DNA of 64,000 nt from NCBI GenBank assembly GCA_009768935.1, contig WESA01000008.1:1-64000 (forward strand), written 5' to 3'. Position 1 is the stretch's first letter, and each line of letters begins with the position of its first letter. Origin of the DNA: Rectinema subterraneum (GTDB lineage: Bacteria; Spirochaetota; Spirochaetia; Treponematales; Rectinemataceae). The notes under the pieces were generated by a model that saw nothing but the letters and a program-made list of their open reading frames with translations, did not search any database and was not told the origin of the DNA. The translations under genes and the position numbers were made by a program. Below, in pieces: positions 1 through 8,448 of this stretch.

Positions 1-264
1 CGCCTCTGGGCCTACCTTATGTGGCACAACTACTTAAAGCCCTACCGTATCCGCTGGCCGAAAGGCCGAAGACCCGCTACCCATGCCGAGGCGAGCGGCA
101 TCGATGCAACTGCGCTCGAGAATGTATATAGAAGCTTTTTCGAAGAACGGGCGTTTCTGACACGAAGCCCTTTGAGCCCGACCATGGCGAGAAGCTGGAA
201 GAAGGAATGGCGGACACCGGGGAAGGAGAAGGCGGAGTATATTCCTAGGCTGGCGCTCGGTTGA
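1..264 (+). pseudogene. Transposase C-terminal fragment (5' end outside window)
   Basis: The frame is open from the first base and stops with TGA at 262-264, giving 87 codons. The visible residues include H-N-Y-L-K-P-Y-R followed about 15 residues later by A-T-H-A-E-A-S-G-I. This resembles the end of DDE integrase-core transposases, where an HNxxRPH segment precedes a 'TPAExAGI'-like segment. I cannot assign an IS family and see no terminal inverted repeat downstream. The piece lies 180 bp upstream of the cell-division operon promoter. It may be the end of an intact element outside the window or a remnant; the window cannot decide. Confidence 0.5.
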
Positions 265-443
265 ACAGCGTGTGCTTGATTGCCGAGGTGCGTTCTTCTC
301 TGTGCCCTCGTTTACACAAGGTTGAGAGCACTAATAATTCCTTCTATAAGCTCAAAATCCTCAAATATCGGCATTGCTATACATGTGTGTAGCTAAAAAT
401 ACGCATTTTTCGTTTTCTGTCTATTCTTTTTTCTCAAGTTTCG

Positions 444-471
444 TTGACAGCATGAAATTACGTCATAAAAT
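444..471 (+). promoter_or_regulatory. Sigma-70-type promoter of the mraZ-ftsZ operon
   Basis: TTGACA at 444-449 is followed after 16 nt by TAAAAT at 466-471: 6/6 and 5/6 matches to consensus. Transcription would start near 478, directly in front of the MraZ repeats, so bound MraZ would block RNA polymerase. It is the only convincing promoter seen upstream of the tightly packed genes that follow. Confidence 0.8.
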
Positions 472-480
472 GATAAGTGA

Positions 481-518
481 GTGGGAAATAGTGGGAAATT
501 GTAGGAAATAGTGGAAAT
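481..518 (+). promoter_or_regulatory. MraZ operator: four 10-bp direct repeats
   Basis: Repeats start at 481 (GTGGGAAAT), 491 (GTGGGAAAT), 501 (GTAGGAAAT) and 511 (GTGGAAAT), spaced exactly 10 bp. E. coli MraZ is known to bind TGGGN repeats separated by 5 nt, which is the same period and core. The array overlaps the predicted transcription start and the mraZ translation start, so autorepression of the operon is inferred. Confidence 0.8.
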
Positions 519-960
519 GAAACTGCTGACTGGCGAGTTCAAGAACATGCTCGACGAGAAGGGACGGCTTTCCCTGCCTGCCCGCTTGCGCTCGGATCTG
601 CCTTCGAGCCTGGTGCTCACGCAAGGAGTCGATACTTGTCTGTGGCTCTTTGCACCGGAAGAATGGGAAGAGCTTTCGCAGCGCATTCTCGCTTCCACCA
701 GCTTATTCCAAGCGCGGTCGCGCCTTATCCAAAGAAGAATTATTGCACCGGCACAAGAAGTCGAGGTCGACAAGCTTGGCCGCATTTCGATTCCCCAGAG
801 CCTGCGCGATTGGGCAGGGCTTTCCAAGGAATGCATCATACTTGGAATTTCGCGGTATGTGGAAATTTGGGACAGCCAGCGGTATCAAGCATATCTTGCG
901 GAGAATCAATCAGAATTCCTGTCAGCGGCCGAAGAACTCGGCGGGCTGACATTGTCGTAA
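517..960 (+). CDS. mraZ: Division/cell-wall cluster regulator MraZ
   Basis: MraZ is a DNA-binding repressor of the dcw cluster with two AbrB-like swapped-hairpin halves. Both signature D-x-x-G-R motifs are present: D-E-K-G-R followed by LSLP near the N-terminus, and D-K-L-G-R followed by ISIP about 72 residues later. Length (147 aa) is normal. I chose ATG 517 by similarity to the usual 'LTGEF' start; GTG 511 in the same frame would add two residues. The gene carries its own operator across its start and is followed 9 nt later by rsmH. Confidence 0.93.
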   Translation: MKLLTGEFKNMLDEKGRLSLPARLRSDLPSSLVLTQGVDTCLWLFAPEEWEELSQRILASTSLFQARSRLIQRRIIAPAQEVEVDKLGRISIPQSLRDWAGLSKECIILGISRYVEIWDSQRYQAYLAENQSEFLSAAEELGGLTLS

Positions 961-969
961 GGGGGACAC

Positions 970-1980
970 ATGCCTGAACAGATAGAGGGCAAGGCTGCAG
1001 AATTATTCCTCCACGTGCCGGTGATGCTCGAGGAAGTGCAGGGGCTTGCTGCAAAGATACAACCTCTGTCCCTGTATATCGATTGCACGCTGGGCGCGGG
1101 AGGCCATGCAGAGGCCCTTCTGTCCATGTATCCTGATCTGCGATGCGTCGGAATCGATGCAGATCCTGATGCGTGCGAGCGGGCATTTGGGCGGCTTTCC
1201 CGCTTTGCGGAGCGGCTTTCTATTATCAATGCATATTACGATGATGCGCTCGCGGATTTGTGTGTCTGTAGCTCTGCTGGCAAGGTTTTGGGCGCGAATC
1301 TTTCCGATCTTTGCAATAGCAGTCATGCTCCGCGTGCTTCATTCATTCTTTTCGACCTCGGACTATCTAGCTATCAACTGGGCGCTTCAGGCAGAGGTTT
1401 TTCATATTCAGCGGATGAACCGCTCGACATGCGCTTTTCGCCCGATGCCCCTGCTTCTGCAGAAGAGCTGATTCACCAGCTCTCGGAAGCAAAACTTGCA
1501 GATCTTATCTATGCCTATGGAGAAGAGCGTTATTCACGCCGTATTGCACATGCCATCGTCGCTGCGCGCAAAAAGGAAAGCATCCATAGTGCCGCACGCC
1601 TTGCGTCGATTATTGCAGATGCGGTTCCTGCACAATATCGCCATGGACGGATCCATCCAGCCACGCGTACTTTCCAGGCGCTACGCATTGCGGTGAATGA
1701 TGAACTGGGCCGCATAGAGCGGGCGCTTGTAAGCGCGCTGGAATTACTGGCTCCTGGCGGAATATGCGCGGTGATCAGTTTTCACTCTCTTGAGGATCGC
1801 ATCGTAAAGCACTTTTTTGCTGAAAAGGCAAAAACTGGCCGGTTTTCGCTTGAATGGAAAAAGCCAAGAGGACCTTCCCTTGAAGAGATAAAGGCAAACC
1901 CGCCTTCGCGCTCGGCAAAATTCCGCGCTATACGGGCTGTTGCCATGCGCTCGGAGCAAGCGCAAGGAGCATCAGCATGA
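970..1980 (+). CDS. rsmH: 16S rRNA (cytosine-1402-N4)-methyltransferase RsmH (MraW)
   Basis: RsmH methylates N4 of C1402 in the ribosomal P site using S-adenosylmethionine. The protein has 336 residues. It shows the substrate segment HVPVM (15-19), the SAM-binding loop LGAGGHAEAL (41-50), the family motif around residues 142-157 (GRGFSYS...LDMRF) and the C-terminal SFHSLEDRIVKHFF (about 270-283). A stretch of about 20 residues before 'FILFDLGLSS' looks longer than in many homologues. It is second in the dcw operon and its stop overlaps the next start (ATGA). Confidence 0.95.
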   Translation: MPEQIEGKAAELFLHVPVMLEEVQGLAAKIQPLSLYIDCTLGAGGHAEALLSMYPDLRCVGIDADPDACERAFGRLSRFAERLSIINAYYDDALADLCVCSSAGKVLGANLSDLCNSSHAPRASFILFDLGLSSYQLGASGRGFSYSADEPLDMRFSPDAPASAEELIHQLSEAKLADLIYAYGEERYSRRIAHAIVAARKKESIHSAARLASIIADAVPAQYRHGRIHPATRTFQALRIAVNDELGRIERALVSALELLAPGGICAVISFHSLEDRIVKHFFAEKAKTGRFSLEWKKPRGPSLEEIKANPPSRSAKFRAIRAVAMRSEQAQGASA

Positions 1981-2282
1981 ATGCGAGGCGTTTCTGGATA
2001 TTGGCAATTATCACCTGTTTATTCATCGGTTTGCTGGTATTTCAGACTAGTCGCTATGCTGCGCTGAAATCGAACGTAATTTCGCTCCAGCGGATGGAGA
2101 TGGACTTGATAAAGACCGGCAAGGAGCTCGATGCGAATATTGCAAAACTTGTGAGCCTGGAGCGCATCGAAAAAGCGGCGCTGAAAAACGGCATGCAAAT
2201 CGCTGCTCCCGAACAGCGAATAATTGTCACGGACATTCAGGCAGGAAACAAGCAGGAGGCAAGCACAAATGGCAAACCCTGA
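1977..2282 (+). CDS. ftsL: FtsL-like single-pass division protein
   Basis: This is a 101-residue protein with a short basic N-terminus, one membrane helix at about residues 6-23 and a charged heptad-like region (about 28-65) likely to form a coiled coil. That is the layout of FtsL, which joins FtsQ/DivIB and FtsB in the divisome core. FtsL sequences diverge strongly, so the call rests on topology and on the classic position after rsmH, with a 4-nt ATGA overlap. No FtsI/PBP2 gene follows, which is unusual for a dcw cluster. Confidence 0.7.
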   Translation: MNARRFWILAIITCLFIGLLVFQTSRYAALKSNVISLQRMEMDLIKTGKELDANIAKLVSLERIEKAALKNGMQIAAPEQRIIVTDIQAGNKQEASTNGKP

Positions 2283-3741
2283 CCTGCCGACCGCTGAACT
2301 TCCTGTACTGTTCCGCGCAGGAGAACTTGCCGGCCTTATTGGCGGTGCATGTAAAGGTTTTCTCGATGCTCCCATCCGATCGGTTGTTGCGGATTCGCGC
2401 GCGGCGAAACTTGACAGCATGTTCGTGGCGCTCAAAGGCGAACGCACCGACGGACATCTCTATATAAAACAAGCAATTGAAAATGGCGCGCGCGTTGTTA
2501 TGGCTGAATTTTCCCGCCGCGACATGGCGCTCGATGCCATACACGCTTCAAATATGGGCGAAAAAATTTGCCTCATTCTGGTTGATTCGACGATGAAGGG
2601 TATTCAGCAGGCTGCGTGCGAATATCGGCGCAGAAACAGCCTTCTCAGAATCGGGGTCACTGGTTCGAGCGGGAAAACAACAACTAAGGAATGTATTGCT
2701 GCCATTCTCTCTGCATGCTATCCGCCCGAAAGCGTCGCCATGAGCCCGGGCAACTTGAATTCGGACATCGGACTTGCGCTCGCGCTCTTCGATCTGCGCC
2801 CGCAGCATACAATTGGCGTATTCGAAATGGGCATTAACCGCAAAGGCGAAATGGACGAGCTTGCCAGCATGTACGAGCCGGATATTGCAGTTATTACTAA
2901 TATCGGCACCGCGCACATTGGCATGTTTGGCTCGCGCGATGAGATCGCCAAAGAAAAAGGCAAGATATTTTCGCATTTTGATGGCCACCAGAAAGCTCTT
3001 TTGTGGGAAGACGACCAGTATCGGCAGTTCCTGGCTTCCCTGGTGCGCGGAACAGTCCACTACTATGGGCTGAAAAGCACCGAAGGGATCGAAAAGATCG
3101 AAAATCTTGGCCTGAAAGGGTGGCGTATCGGATGGAAGCAGCAAACCATCGAATTTGGGTTTCCCGGACAGCACAATCTGCTCAATGCATGTGCAGCGTT
3201 GTCGATTGCGAATATGCTCGAGCTCGATCCTGCACAGGCGAGCCGTGGCCTTTCCTCAGTAAAGCCACTTTTTGGAAGATCTGAAATTCGGGAAGGCAGA
3301 ATCACTGTTTTGCAGGATTGCTATAACGCCAATCCGGACAGCATTGCGGCTGCTATCGAGTTCTTTTCGGCGCTTCCTTCGGATAACAGAAAGATTCTCG
3401 TGCTTGGTTCGATGCTGGAGCTGGGCGAAGAAAGCGAACGAGCCCACGAAAATGTCGGCCTCATGGCCGGCAATTCAGGAGCAGAAGCGATTTTTCTGTT
3501 TGGCCAGGAAATGGCAGCGGCAGAGGCGGCGCTCAAGGGGCGCTCGTTCAAAGGCATGCTTATGCTCACTGACAGCATGAATGAACTTATCGAAGCGGTT
3601 TCAGGCTTTGTGCAGCCAGGAGATCTTCTTCTTGTCAAAGGCTCGCGAGGCATGGCGCTCGAGAGGCTGACAAAGGCATTGGAGGAAAAAGGATTTCTGT
3701 CTCCGTCTGGCAAGGCTTCAGGAGGTTCACATGCTTCGTGA
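2269..3741 (+). CDS. murF: UDP-N-acetylmuramoyl-tripeptide--D-alanyl-D-alanine ligase MurF
   Basis: MurF adds D-Ala-D-Ala to the UDP-MurNAc-tripeptide in the cytoplasm, finishing the soluble peptidoglycan precursor. The Mur-ligase P-loop GVTGSSGKTTTKE lies near residue 130. The central-domain segments FEMGIN and ITNIGTAHIG and the C-terminal segment DCYNANPDS are also present. The length of 490 aa is slightly long. I chose ATG 2269 because AGGAGG lies 9 nt upstream; an upstream in-frame start at 2224 lies inside ftsL. It overlaps mraY by 11 nt. The MurE substrate enzyme is not in this cluster. Confidence 0.93.
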   Translation: MANPDLPTAELPVLFRAGELAGLIGGACKGFLDAPIRSVVADSRAAKLDSMFVALKGERTDGHLYIKQAIENGARVVMAEFSRRDMALDAIHASNMGEKICLILVDSTMKGIQQAACEYRRRNSLLRIGVTGSSGKTTTKECIAAILSACYPPESVAMSPGNLNSDIGLALALFDLRPQHTIGVFEMGINRKGEMDELASMYEPDIAVITNIGTAHIGMFGSRDEIAKEKGKIFSHFDGHQKALLWEDDQYRQFLASLVRGTVHYYGLKSTEGIEKIENLGLKGWRIGWKQQTIEFGFPGQHNLLNACAALSIANMLELDPAQASRGLSSVKPLFGRSEIREGRITVLQDCYNANPDSIAAAIEFFSALPSDNRKILVLGSMLELGEESERAHENVGLMAGNSGAEAIFLFGQEMAAAEAALKGRSFKGMLMLTDSMNELIEAVSGFVQPGDLLLVKGSRGMALERLTKALEEKGFLSPSGKASGGSHAS

Positions 3742-4813
3742 GATTTTTCTTCCTCTTGTAAAATACTTTACTCCTTTCAATATATTCCGCTATCTCACCT
3801 TCCGTTCGGCGTATGCGGCAGTCACTGCATTGGTGATCTGCTATCTGATCGGACCCTGGATGATCGAAAAGCTGCGCGTGCTCAAATTTGGCCAATCGAT
3901 ACGGACCGACGGGCCGCAGACGCACCTCGCCAAGACCGGCACGCCTACGATGGGCGGAATTCTCATCATTCTGGCTGTTGTAGTTTCAGTGGTGCTCTGG
4001 ATCGATGTAAAGAGCGGATATAGCTGGATAGCGCTTCTGTCGCTTGTGGGCTTTGGGCTGATAGGTGCTGCGGATGATTTGCTCAAGATCAAAAAGCATA
4101 CATCTGACGGGCTGTCGCCAATCCAGAAGCTGGCTTTGCAGTTCGTAGTGTCCGGGGCGGCTGCATATGCGATTTACCGGATTACGGGTCCTACTGCCAC
4201 AAAGCTCTATGTCCCCTTCTTCAAGGTGCATGTTATCGATCTCGGTGCATTCTGGCTGCCCATTGCGATGATCTACGTGACGGCCTGGTCCAATGCAGTG
4301 AATATCACGGATGGGTTGGACGGGCTGGCATCGGGACTCGTCATTTTTGCGATTCTGGCGTTTTCAATCCTGACATATATCACGGGTCGTGCTGACTGGT
4401 CGCAGTACCTGGGTATTCCCTACATCAAGCAGGCGAGCGAACTGACCGTGTTCAATTTTGCGCTGTTGGGAGCTTGCGTCGGTTTTCTGTGGTTCAATGC
4501 GCATCCAGCTGAGGTGTTCATGGGGGATGCGGGCTCTCTGTCCCTTGGAGGTGTGCTCGGTGTTCTTTCGCTGATGGTCAAGAAAGAGCTGCTGCTTCTG
4601 GTGATTGGCGGCGTATTCGTCATGGAGCTAGGGTCAGTGATGCTGCAGGTGCTCTATTTCAAGATGACAAAAGGAAAAAGATTGTTCCGGATGGCGCCCC
4701 TGCATCATCATTTTGAACTTTTGGGCCTGAAAGAAACCAAAGTTGTGGTCCGATTCTGGATTCTGGGCGGCATTTTTGCCTTGATTGCATTGTCTACATT
4801 GAAGATTCAATAG
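3731..4813 (+). CDS. mraY: Phospho-N-acetylmuramoyl-pentapeptide transferase MraY
   Basis: MraY transfers phospho-MurNAc-pentapeptide to undecaprenyl phosphate, making lipid I at the inner membrane. This 360-residue polytopic protein contains the family landmarks GTPTMGGI (near 70), the Mg-binding cytoplasmic segment NITDGLDGLASG (near 191), GDAGSLSLGG (near 266) and the C-terminal HHHFE (near 325). About ten hydrophobic segments are visible. GGAGG precedes the ATG by 5 nt. It sits between murF and ftsW, supplying the substrate later used by MurG, which is encoded at 21906-23177. Confidence 0.95.
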   Translation: MLREIFLPLVKYFTPFNIFRYLTFRSAYAAVTALVICYLIGPWMIEKLRVLKFGQSIRTDGPQTHLAKTGTPTMGGILIILAVVVSVVLWIDVKSGYSWIALLSLVGFGLIGAADDLLKIKKHTSDGLSPIQKLALQFVVSGAAAYAIYRITGPTATKLYVPFFKVHVIDLGAFWLPIAMIYVTAWSNAVNITDGLDGLASGLVIFAILAFSILTYITGRADWSQYLGIPYIKQASELTVFNFALLGACVGFLWFNAHPAEVFMGDAGSLSLGGVLGVLSLMVKKELLLLVIGGVFVMELGSVMLQVLYFKMTKGKRLFRMAPLHHHFELLGLKETKVVVRFWILGGIFALIALSTLKIQ

Positions 4814-4825
4814 GGGTTCGGCGTT

Positions 4826-5995
4826 ATGCAAAAAGAGAGCAGGACAGACAGACAAGATCTCCAGCAGCGACAGACAGACTGGCAAATGATCGCTGCCATT
4901 ATTGTGCTGTCTATGATTGGCCTTTTTGCTCTCTGGTCGGGCTCTATCGGATTTGCGATACGCAATGGTGGCCCGAATTCCATCATAGGCAAGCAAGCGA
5001 TATTGTATGCTGTTTCTCTCGTGTTCATGGCTTTGGTGGCAGTGCTCCCTGTAAGGTTTTTGCGGGGCGTTCTGCCTTTTGTTGTGGCGATAGGCATTGT
5101 AGGGCTTGCGCTCCCTGTGTTCAGTCCTCTAGGAGTGATGATCAACAATGCAAGGCGATGGATTCGCATCGGTTCATTTACCCTGCAGCCCTCGGAACTG
5201 TGGAAGCCTGTTCTTGTGCTGTATCTTGCATCGTTCCTCGAAAAACGAAAAGAACACATCGTCGAATCGGGAATGGCGACGTTCCCTGCACTCGTTCTCG
5301 TCGGCTTATCTGCTTTTTTGATCTATCTGCAGCAGGATTTTTCGACCTCTATTCTGGTTGTAGCCATTGCGCTTGCGATGCTCTACCTTGCCGGAACGCC
5401 GCTCGTATTTATAGCGAGCCTGGGGTTTTTCTCTCTTCTGTACGGTGGGCTTATGATTTTTTCTTCTCAGTATCGCATCGAGAGGCTGGTCGGATTTTTA
5501 ATGCCGGATCATCATGCGCACACCGTGAATTACCAGATGTACAGCGCGCTTCGGGCAATCCGTGCCGGTGGCCTCTGGGGAAAGGGCATCGGACTTGGAA
5601 GTTTGAAAATCAGTTCTATTCCTGAGGTCCAATCGGATTTCATTTTTGCTGCATTTGTCGAGGAAGCTGGTTTTATCGGCGTGACCGTGGTTCTGGCGCT
5701 ATGGGCTTTTATCATGGTGAGAGCCGGAAAGGGCCTTGCCAGAACAGATTATTTTTCGAAGCTTGCCGGTTTTGGTCTTATTACGCTTTTATCGTCGCAA
5801 ATGCTCTTGAATCTGGCTGTTGTGACAGGAATTGTACCGACAACTGGGCTTGCCCTGCCATTTTTTTCATCAGGTGGATCGGCAGCCCTGATGACCTCTA
5901 TCACCTGCGGCGTGCTTATCAATTTGTCGGGCAGCCACGAAAGAATTGCACATTCTGAAATGTCCTTTGTGATGAAGGGAGCAGCACATGACTGA
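4826..5995 (+). CDS. ftsW: Lipid II polymerase / division protein FtsW (SEDS family)
   Basis: FtsW is the SEDS glycosyltransferase of septal peptidoglycan synthesis and works with a class B PBP. The protein has 389 residues and about ten membrane segments after a polar N-terminus of about 20 residues. SEDS hallmarks include NNARRWI, the QQDFST segment, YQMYSALRAIRAGGLWGKG, 'IPEVQSDFIFA...EEAG' and the C-terminal PTTGLALPFFSSGGS. It overlaps ftsQ by 8 nt. Its usual partner FtsI is not encoded in this window, so the cognate transpeptidase must lie elsewhere. Confidence 0.93.
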   Translation: MQKESRTDRQDLQQRQTDWQMIAAIIVLSMIGLFALWSGSIGFAIRNGGPNSIIGKQAILYAVSLVFMALVAVLPVRFLRGVLPFVVAIGIVGLALPVFSPLGVMINNARRWIRIGSFTLQPSELWKPVLVLYLASFLEKRKEHIVESGMATFPALVLVGLSAFLIYLQQDFSTSILVVAIALAMLYLAGTPLVFIASLGFFSLLYGGLMIFSSQYRIERLVGFLMPDHHAHTVNYQMYSALRAIRAGGLWGKGIGLGSLKISSIPEVQSDFIFAAFVEEAGFIGVTVVLALWAFIMVRAGKGLARTDYFSKLAGFGLITLLSSQMLLNLAVVTGIVPTTGLALPFFSSGGSAALMTSITCGVLINLSGSHERIAHSEMSFVMKGAAHD

Positions 5996-7196
5996 GATCG
6001 AGATGCGGGAGAGGCAGCTTGCCGAAAAGCAAACAACGCAAACTGAGCGGACGCCGACACGGCAGCCGCAGGCTAAGCAGCCGCAGGCTAAGCAGCCGCA
6101 GGCCAGCCAATCGCAGAATGAGCGATCCCTTCTTTCTGTCTCGGACACCTATTCAGTCAATATCCTGCATTCAACGACGCGAAGGGAAACCTCGATGCCA
6201 GGAACAGCGGCATCGAAAGGTATTGCAAACAAGCTGGCTGCTGAACCAGCGAGAGGCGCATCAGGGCGCGCCGCTTTTCCCGCAGGGCGCGTAGCCCCCG
6301 AACCAGGCCCGGTTGCCCCCGCATCGGGACGCATTTCCTTCCCCTCGGGGCGCGTAGCCCCCGCATCGGTCAAATTGACCGAATCGGCAGACAGGTTGAG
6401 TGCAGCCTTAACGCGCGCCAAGAAAGCCAAAAAGCCTTCAGGCCTTCGCATTCTTGCAGCTTTAGCGCTTTTCTGTGTCCTAGCCGCCGTGGCCTCAGTC
6501 GCTTTGCCTCGCCTTACAAAAATAGAAAGCATCCGGATCAGCGGCCTGGAAACGCTCACCGAAAATGCAATTGTATCTGCGATCGGCGCGATTGGCGACG
6601 AAAGCCTTTTAACCTTGAATTTGAAGGAGATCAAAGCTCGCATCGAGCAAAATCCGAGAGTTGCGCAGGCACGTGTGTTTCGCATGCTGCCTTCTGCCCT
6701 CGGCGTGGATGTGCGTGAACGGTCCGCAGTTGCAGTGATCATGATCAGTTCTGATCAGGGATCAAAACTCGCGCTGATAGACGGAGAAGGTACTGCGTTT
6801 GCGCTCGTCGAAGCTGAAGATTCGAAAAGCCCGGATCTTCCGGTGATCTCCGGAGTCCATTTCGAGCAGTTCCAGCCAGGCCAGCGTTTGCCGGACATGC
6901 TGGGGCCCCTTTTTGCCGACCTTCAGAAAATTCGAAACGAATCACCTGAGCTGCTTTTAGCATTTTCAGAGATACGGATAGTACGGATCTCGGAATACAG
7001 CGCTGAATTGCTCATGTATCCCGTGCATATGAAAACAGCAGTGCGCATGCCGCTGAGACTCAGTGCCGATGCGCTCCGTAATTCTTTGGTTGTGCTGGAC
7101 ATTCTGCGTTCGAGAGGCTATGGAAACCAACCCAGCGAAATTGATTTTCAATCAGGCACTGTGGTGTATCAAACAAAGGAGGCCGTCTCTGGCTGA
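5988..7196 (+). CDS. ftsQ: Division protein FtsQ/DivIB with long repeat-containing cytoplasmic tail
   Basis: FtsQ/DivIB is a bitopic divisome protein that recruits FtsL/B. In 402 residues the order is: a polar N-terminal region of about 150 residues, one membrane helix at about 151-172, a POTRA domain starting near 179 (IESIRISGLETLTENAI...) and a beta domain to the end. The cytoplasmic tail is far longer than usual. It contains three P-Q-A-K/S-Q units encoded by 15-bp DNA repeats, then a Pro/Ala/Gly-rich stretch with repeated G-R-V-A-P. It sits between ftsW and ftsA as expected. Orthology rests mainly on POTRA, topology and position. Confidence 0.85.
   Translation: MTEIEMRERQLAEKQTTQTERTPTRQPQAKQPQAKQPQASQSQNERSLLSVSDTYSVNILHSTTRRETSMPGTAASKGIANKLAAEPARGASGRAAFPAGRVAPEPGPVAPASGRISFPSGRVAPASVKLTESADRLSAALTRAKKAKKPSGLRILAALALFCVLAAVASVALPRLTKIESIRISGLETLTENAIVSAIGAIGDESLLTLNLKEIKARIEQNPRVAQARVFRMLPSALGVDVRERSAVAVIMISSDQGSKLALIDGEGTAFALVEAEDSKSPDLPVISGVHFEQFQPGQRLPDMLGPLFADLQKIRNESPELLLAFSEIRIVRISEYSAELLMYPVHMKTAVRMPLRLSADALRNSLVVLDILRSRGYGNQPSEIDFQSGTVVYQTKEAVSG
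6063..6107 (+). repeat. Three 15-bp tandem repeats inside ftsQ
   Basis: The unit CAGCCGCAGGCTAAG occurs twice exactly and a third time with a changed end, encoding Q-P-Q-A-K units. Being a multiple of three, it can expand or contract without shifting the frame, so copy number may vary between strains. Confidence 0.8.
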
Positions 7197-8427
7197 TACA
7201 AGCATTGTCGCCCTCGATATCGGGACCTCCGTCACGAAGGCAATCGTAGGAGCTTTCGATGAGAATGGCGAATTTGAAATTATCGGTATTGGCACAGCAC
7301 TATCGAATGGTTTGCGCCGTGGGGTAGTGCTCAATATCGAAGGAACTCTGAACAGCATCACTTCCGCGCTCGATGCGGCCGAACTCATGTCAGGGGCCGA
7401 TATTCGTGCCGTATCGCTTGCTCTATCCGGCGCAAATGTGGAGAGCTTCAATACGAACGGCCAAGTCGCAATAACCGGGCGCGGAAGAGAGATAACCCAG
7501 GAAGATATTGTTCGCGTACATGAAGCGGCTCGCGCTGTGTCGATATCTATGGACAGGGAAATACTCCATGTGATTCCCCGTTCCTATACTGTCGATGAAC
7601 AGAAAGGTGTCAGAAATCCGCTTCACATGACAGGCGTTCGGTTGGAATGCGGGGTGCACATCATCACGGGCTCTGTTTCGACTGTGCAAAACATGTTCAA
7701 GTGTGTCACGAGAGCCGGATACCGCGTGGAACAGAGCTACCTCGGTATCCTTGGCTCAGCCCGCTGTGTGCTCACTGACGATGAGCGCGATTTGGGATGT
7801 CTTCTTATCGATATTGGCGGTGGAACAACAGATTTTATGGTATTCGCGGATAGCGAGCCTGTGTTTACCTCAGCAATTCCTGCAGGGGGCAGCCAGATTA
7901 CCGGCGATATTTCGATTATGCTCAGTATCCCGGTCGATGCGGCAGAACGGCTTAAAAAGGAATCGGGAGCTTCCTGGGCGGATGCGATAGATCCTGAGGA
8001 AACTGTGATTGTACCTGGCTTCGGCGCGCGGGAACCAGTTGAACTTGAGCGCAGAAAGCTTGTATCGATCGTGCAGCCGCGCGTGGAAGAAATCTTCGAG
8101 ATGGTGAATGAACGCCTTGTGAAAAATGGGCTCAAAGAATACATAAAAGCGGGCGTTGTCCTGACGGGGGGCTCAGCGCTGCTGCCGCATATCGACGATT
8201 GCGCAAGAGCGGTGTTTGGAGTTCCTGTCAGGATTGGCACGCCACTTGCTATTCAGGGGCTCGATGCAGAATATCGTTCTCCGGCATTTTCAGCAGTTGT
8301 AGGAGTTGCCCTTCTTGAGGCGGAGAGGACAGGAGCGGTCTCCGAGTCTTCCGGTCGGAAAAAAGTGCGAAAAGGCAAGCAAGGCAGTTTCTCGCTGTTC
8401 AAATGGATTAAAGACAGGTTTTTTTGA
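7189..8427 (+). CDS. ftsA: Cell division actin-like protein FtsA (apparent CTG start)
   Basis: FtsA is an actin-fold ATPase that tethers FtsZ to the membrane. The phosphate-1 motif VALDIGTSVTKAIVG lies at about residues 7-21 and the phosphate-2 motif LIDIGGGTTDF near 206. The C-terminus FSLFKWIKDRFF is a plausible amphipathic membrane-targeting helix. No ATG, GTG or TTG lies where the protein should start. CTG 7189 sits 6 nt after a strong AAGGAGG (7176-7182) and gives a normal 412 residues. An ATG near 7120 would add 23 residues deep inside ftsQ. I prefer CTG but the start needs direct proof. Confidence 0.9.
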   Translation: MADTSIVALDIGTSVTKAIVGAFDENGEFEIIGIGTALSNGLRRGVVLNIEGTLNSITSALDAAELMSGADIRAVSLALSGANVESFNTNGQVAITGRGREITQEDIVRVHEAARAVSISMDREILHVIPRSYTVDEQKGVRNPLHMTGVRLECGVHIITGSVSTVQNMFKCVTRAGYRVEQSYLGILGSARCVLTDDERDLGCLLIDIGGGTTDFMVFADSEPVFTSAIPAGGSQITGDISIMLSIPVDAAERLKKESGASWADAIDPEETVIVPGFGAREPVELERRKLVSIVQPRVEEIFEMVNERLVKNGLKEYIKAGVVLTGGSALLPHIDDCARAVFGVPVRIGTPLAIQGLDAEYRSPAFSAVVGVALLEAERTGAVSESSGRKKVRKGKQGSFSLFKWIKDRFF

Positions 8428-8448
8428 ATATAGCCAAGGAGGAATACG

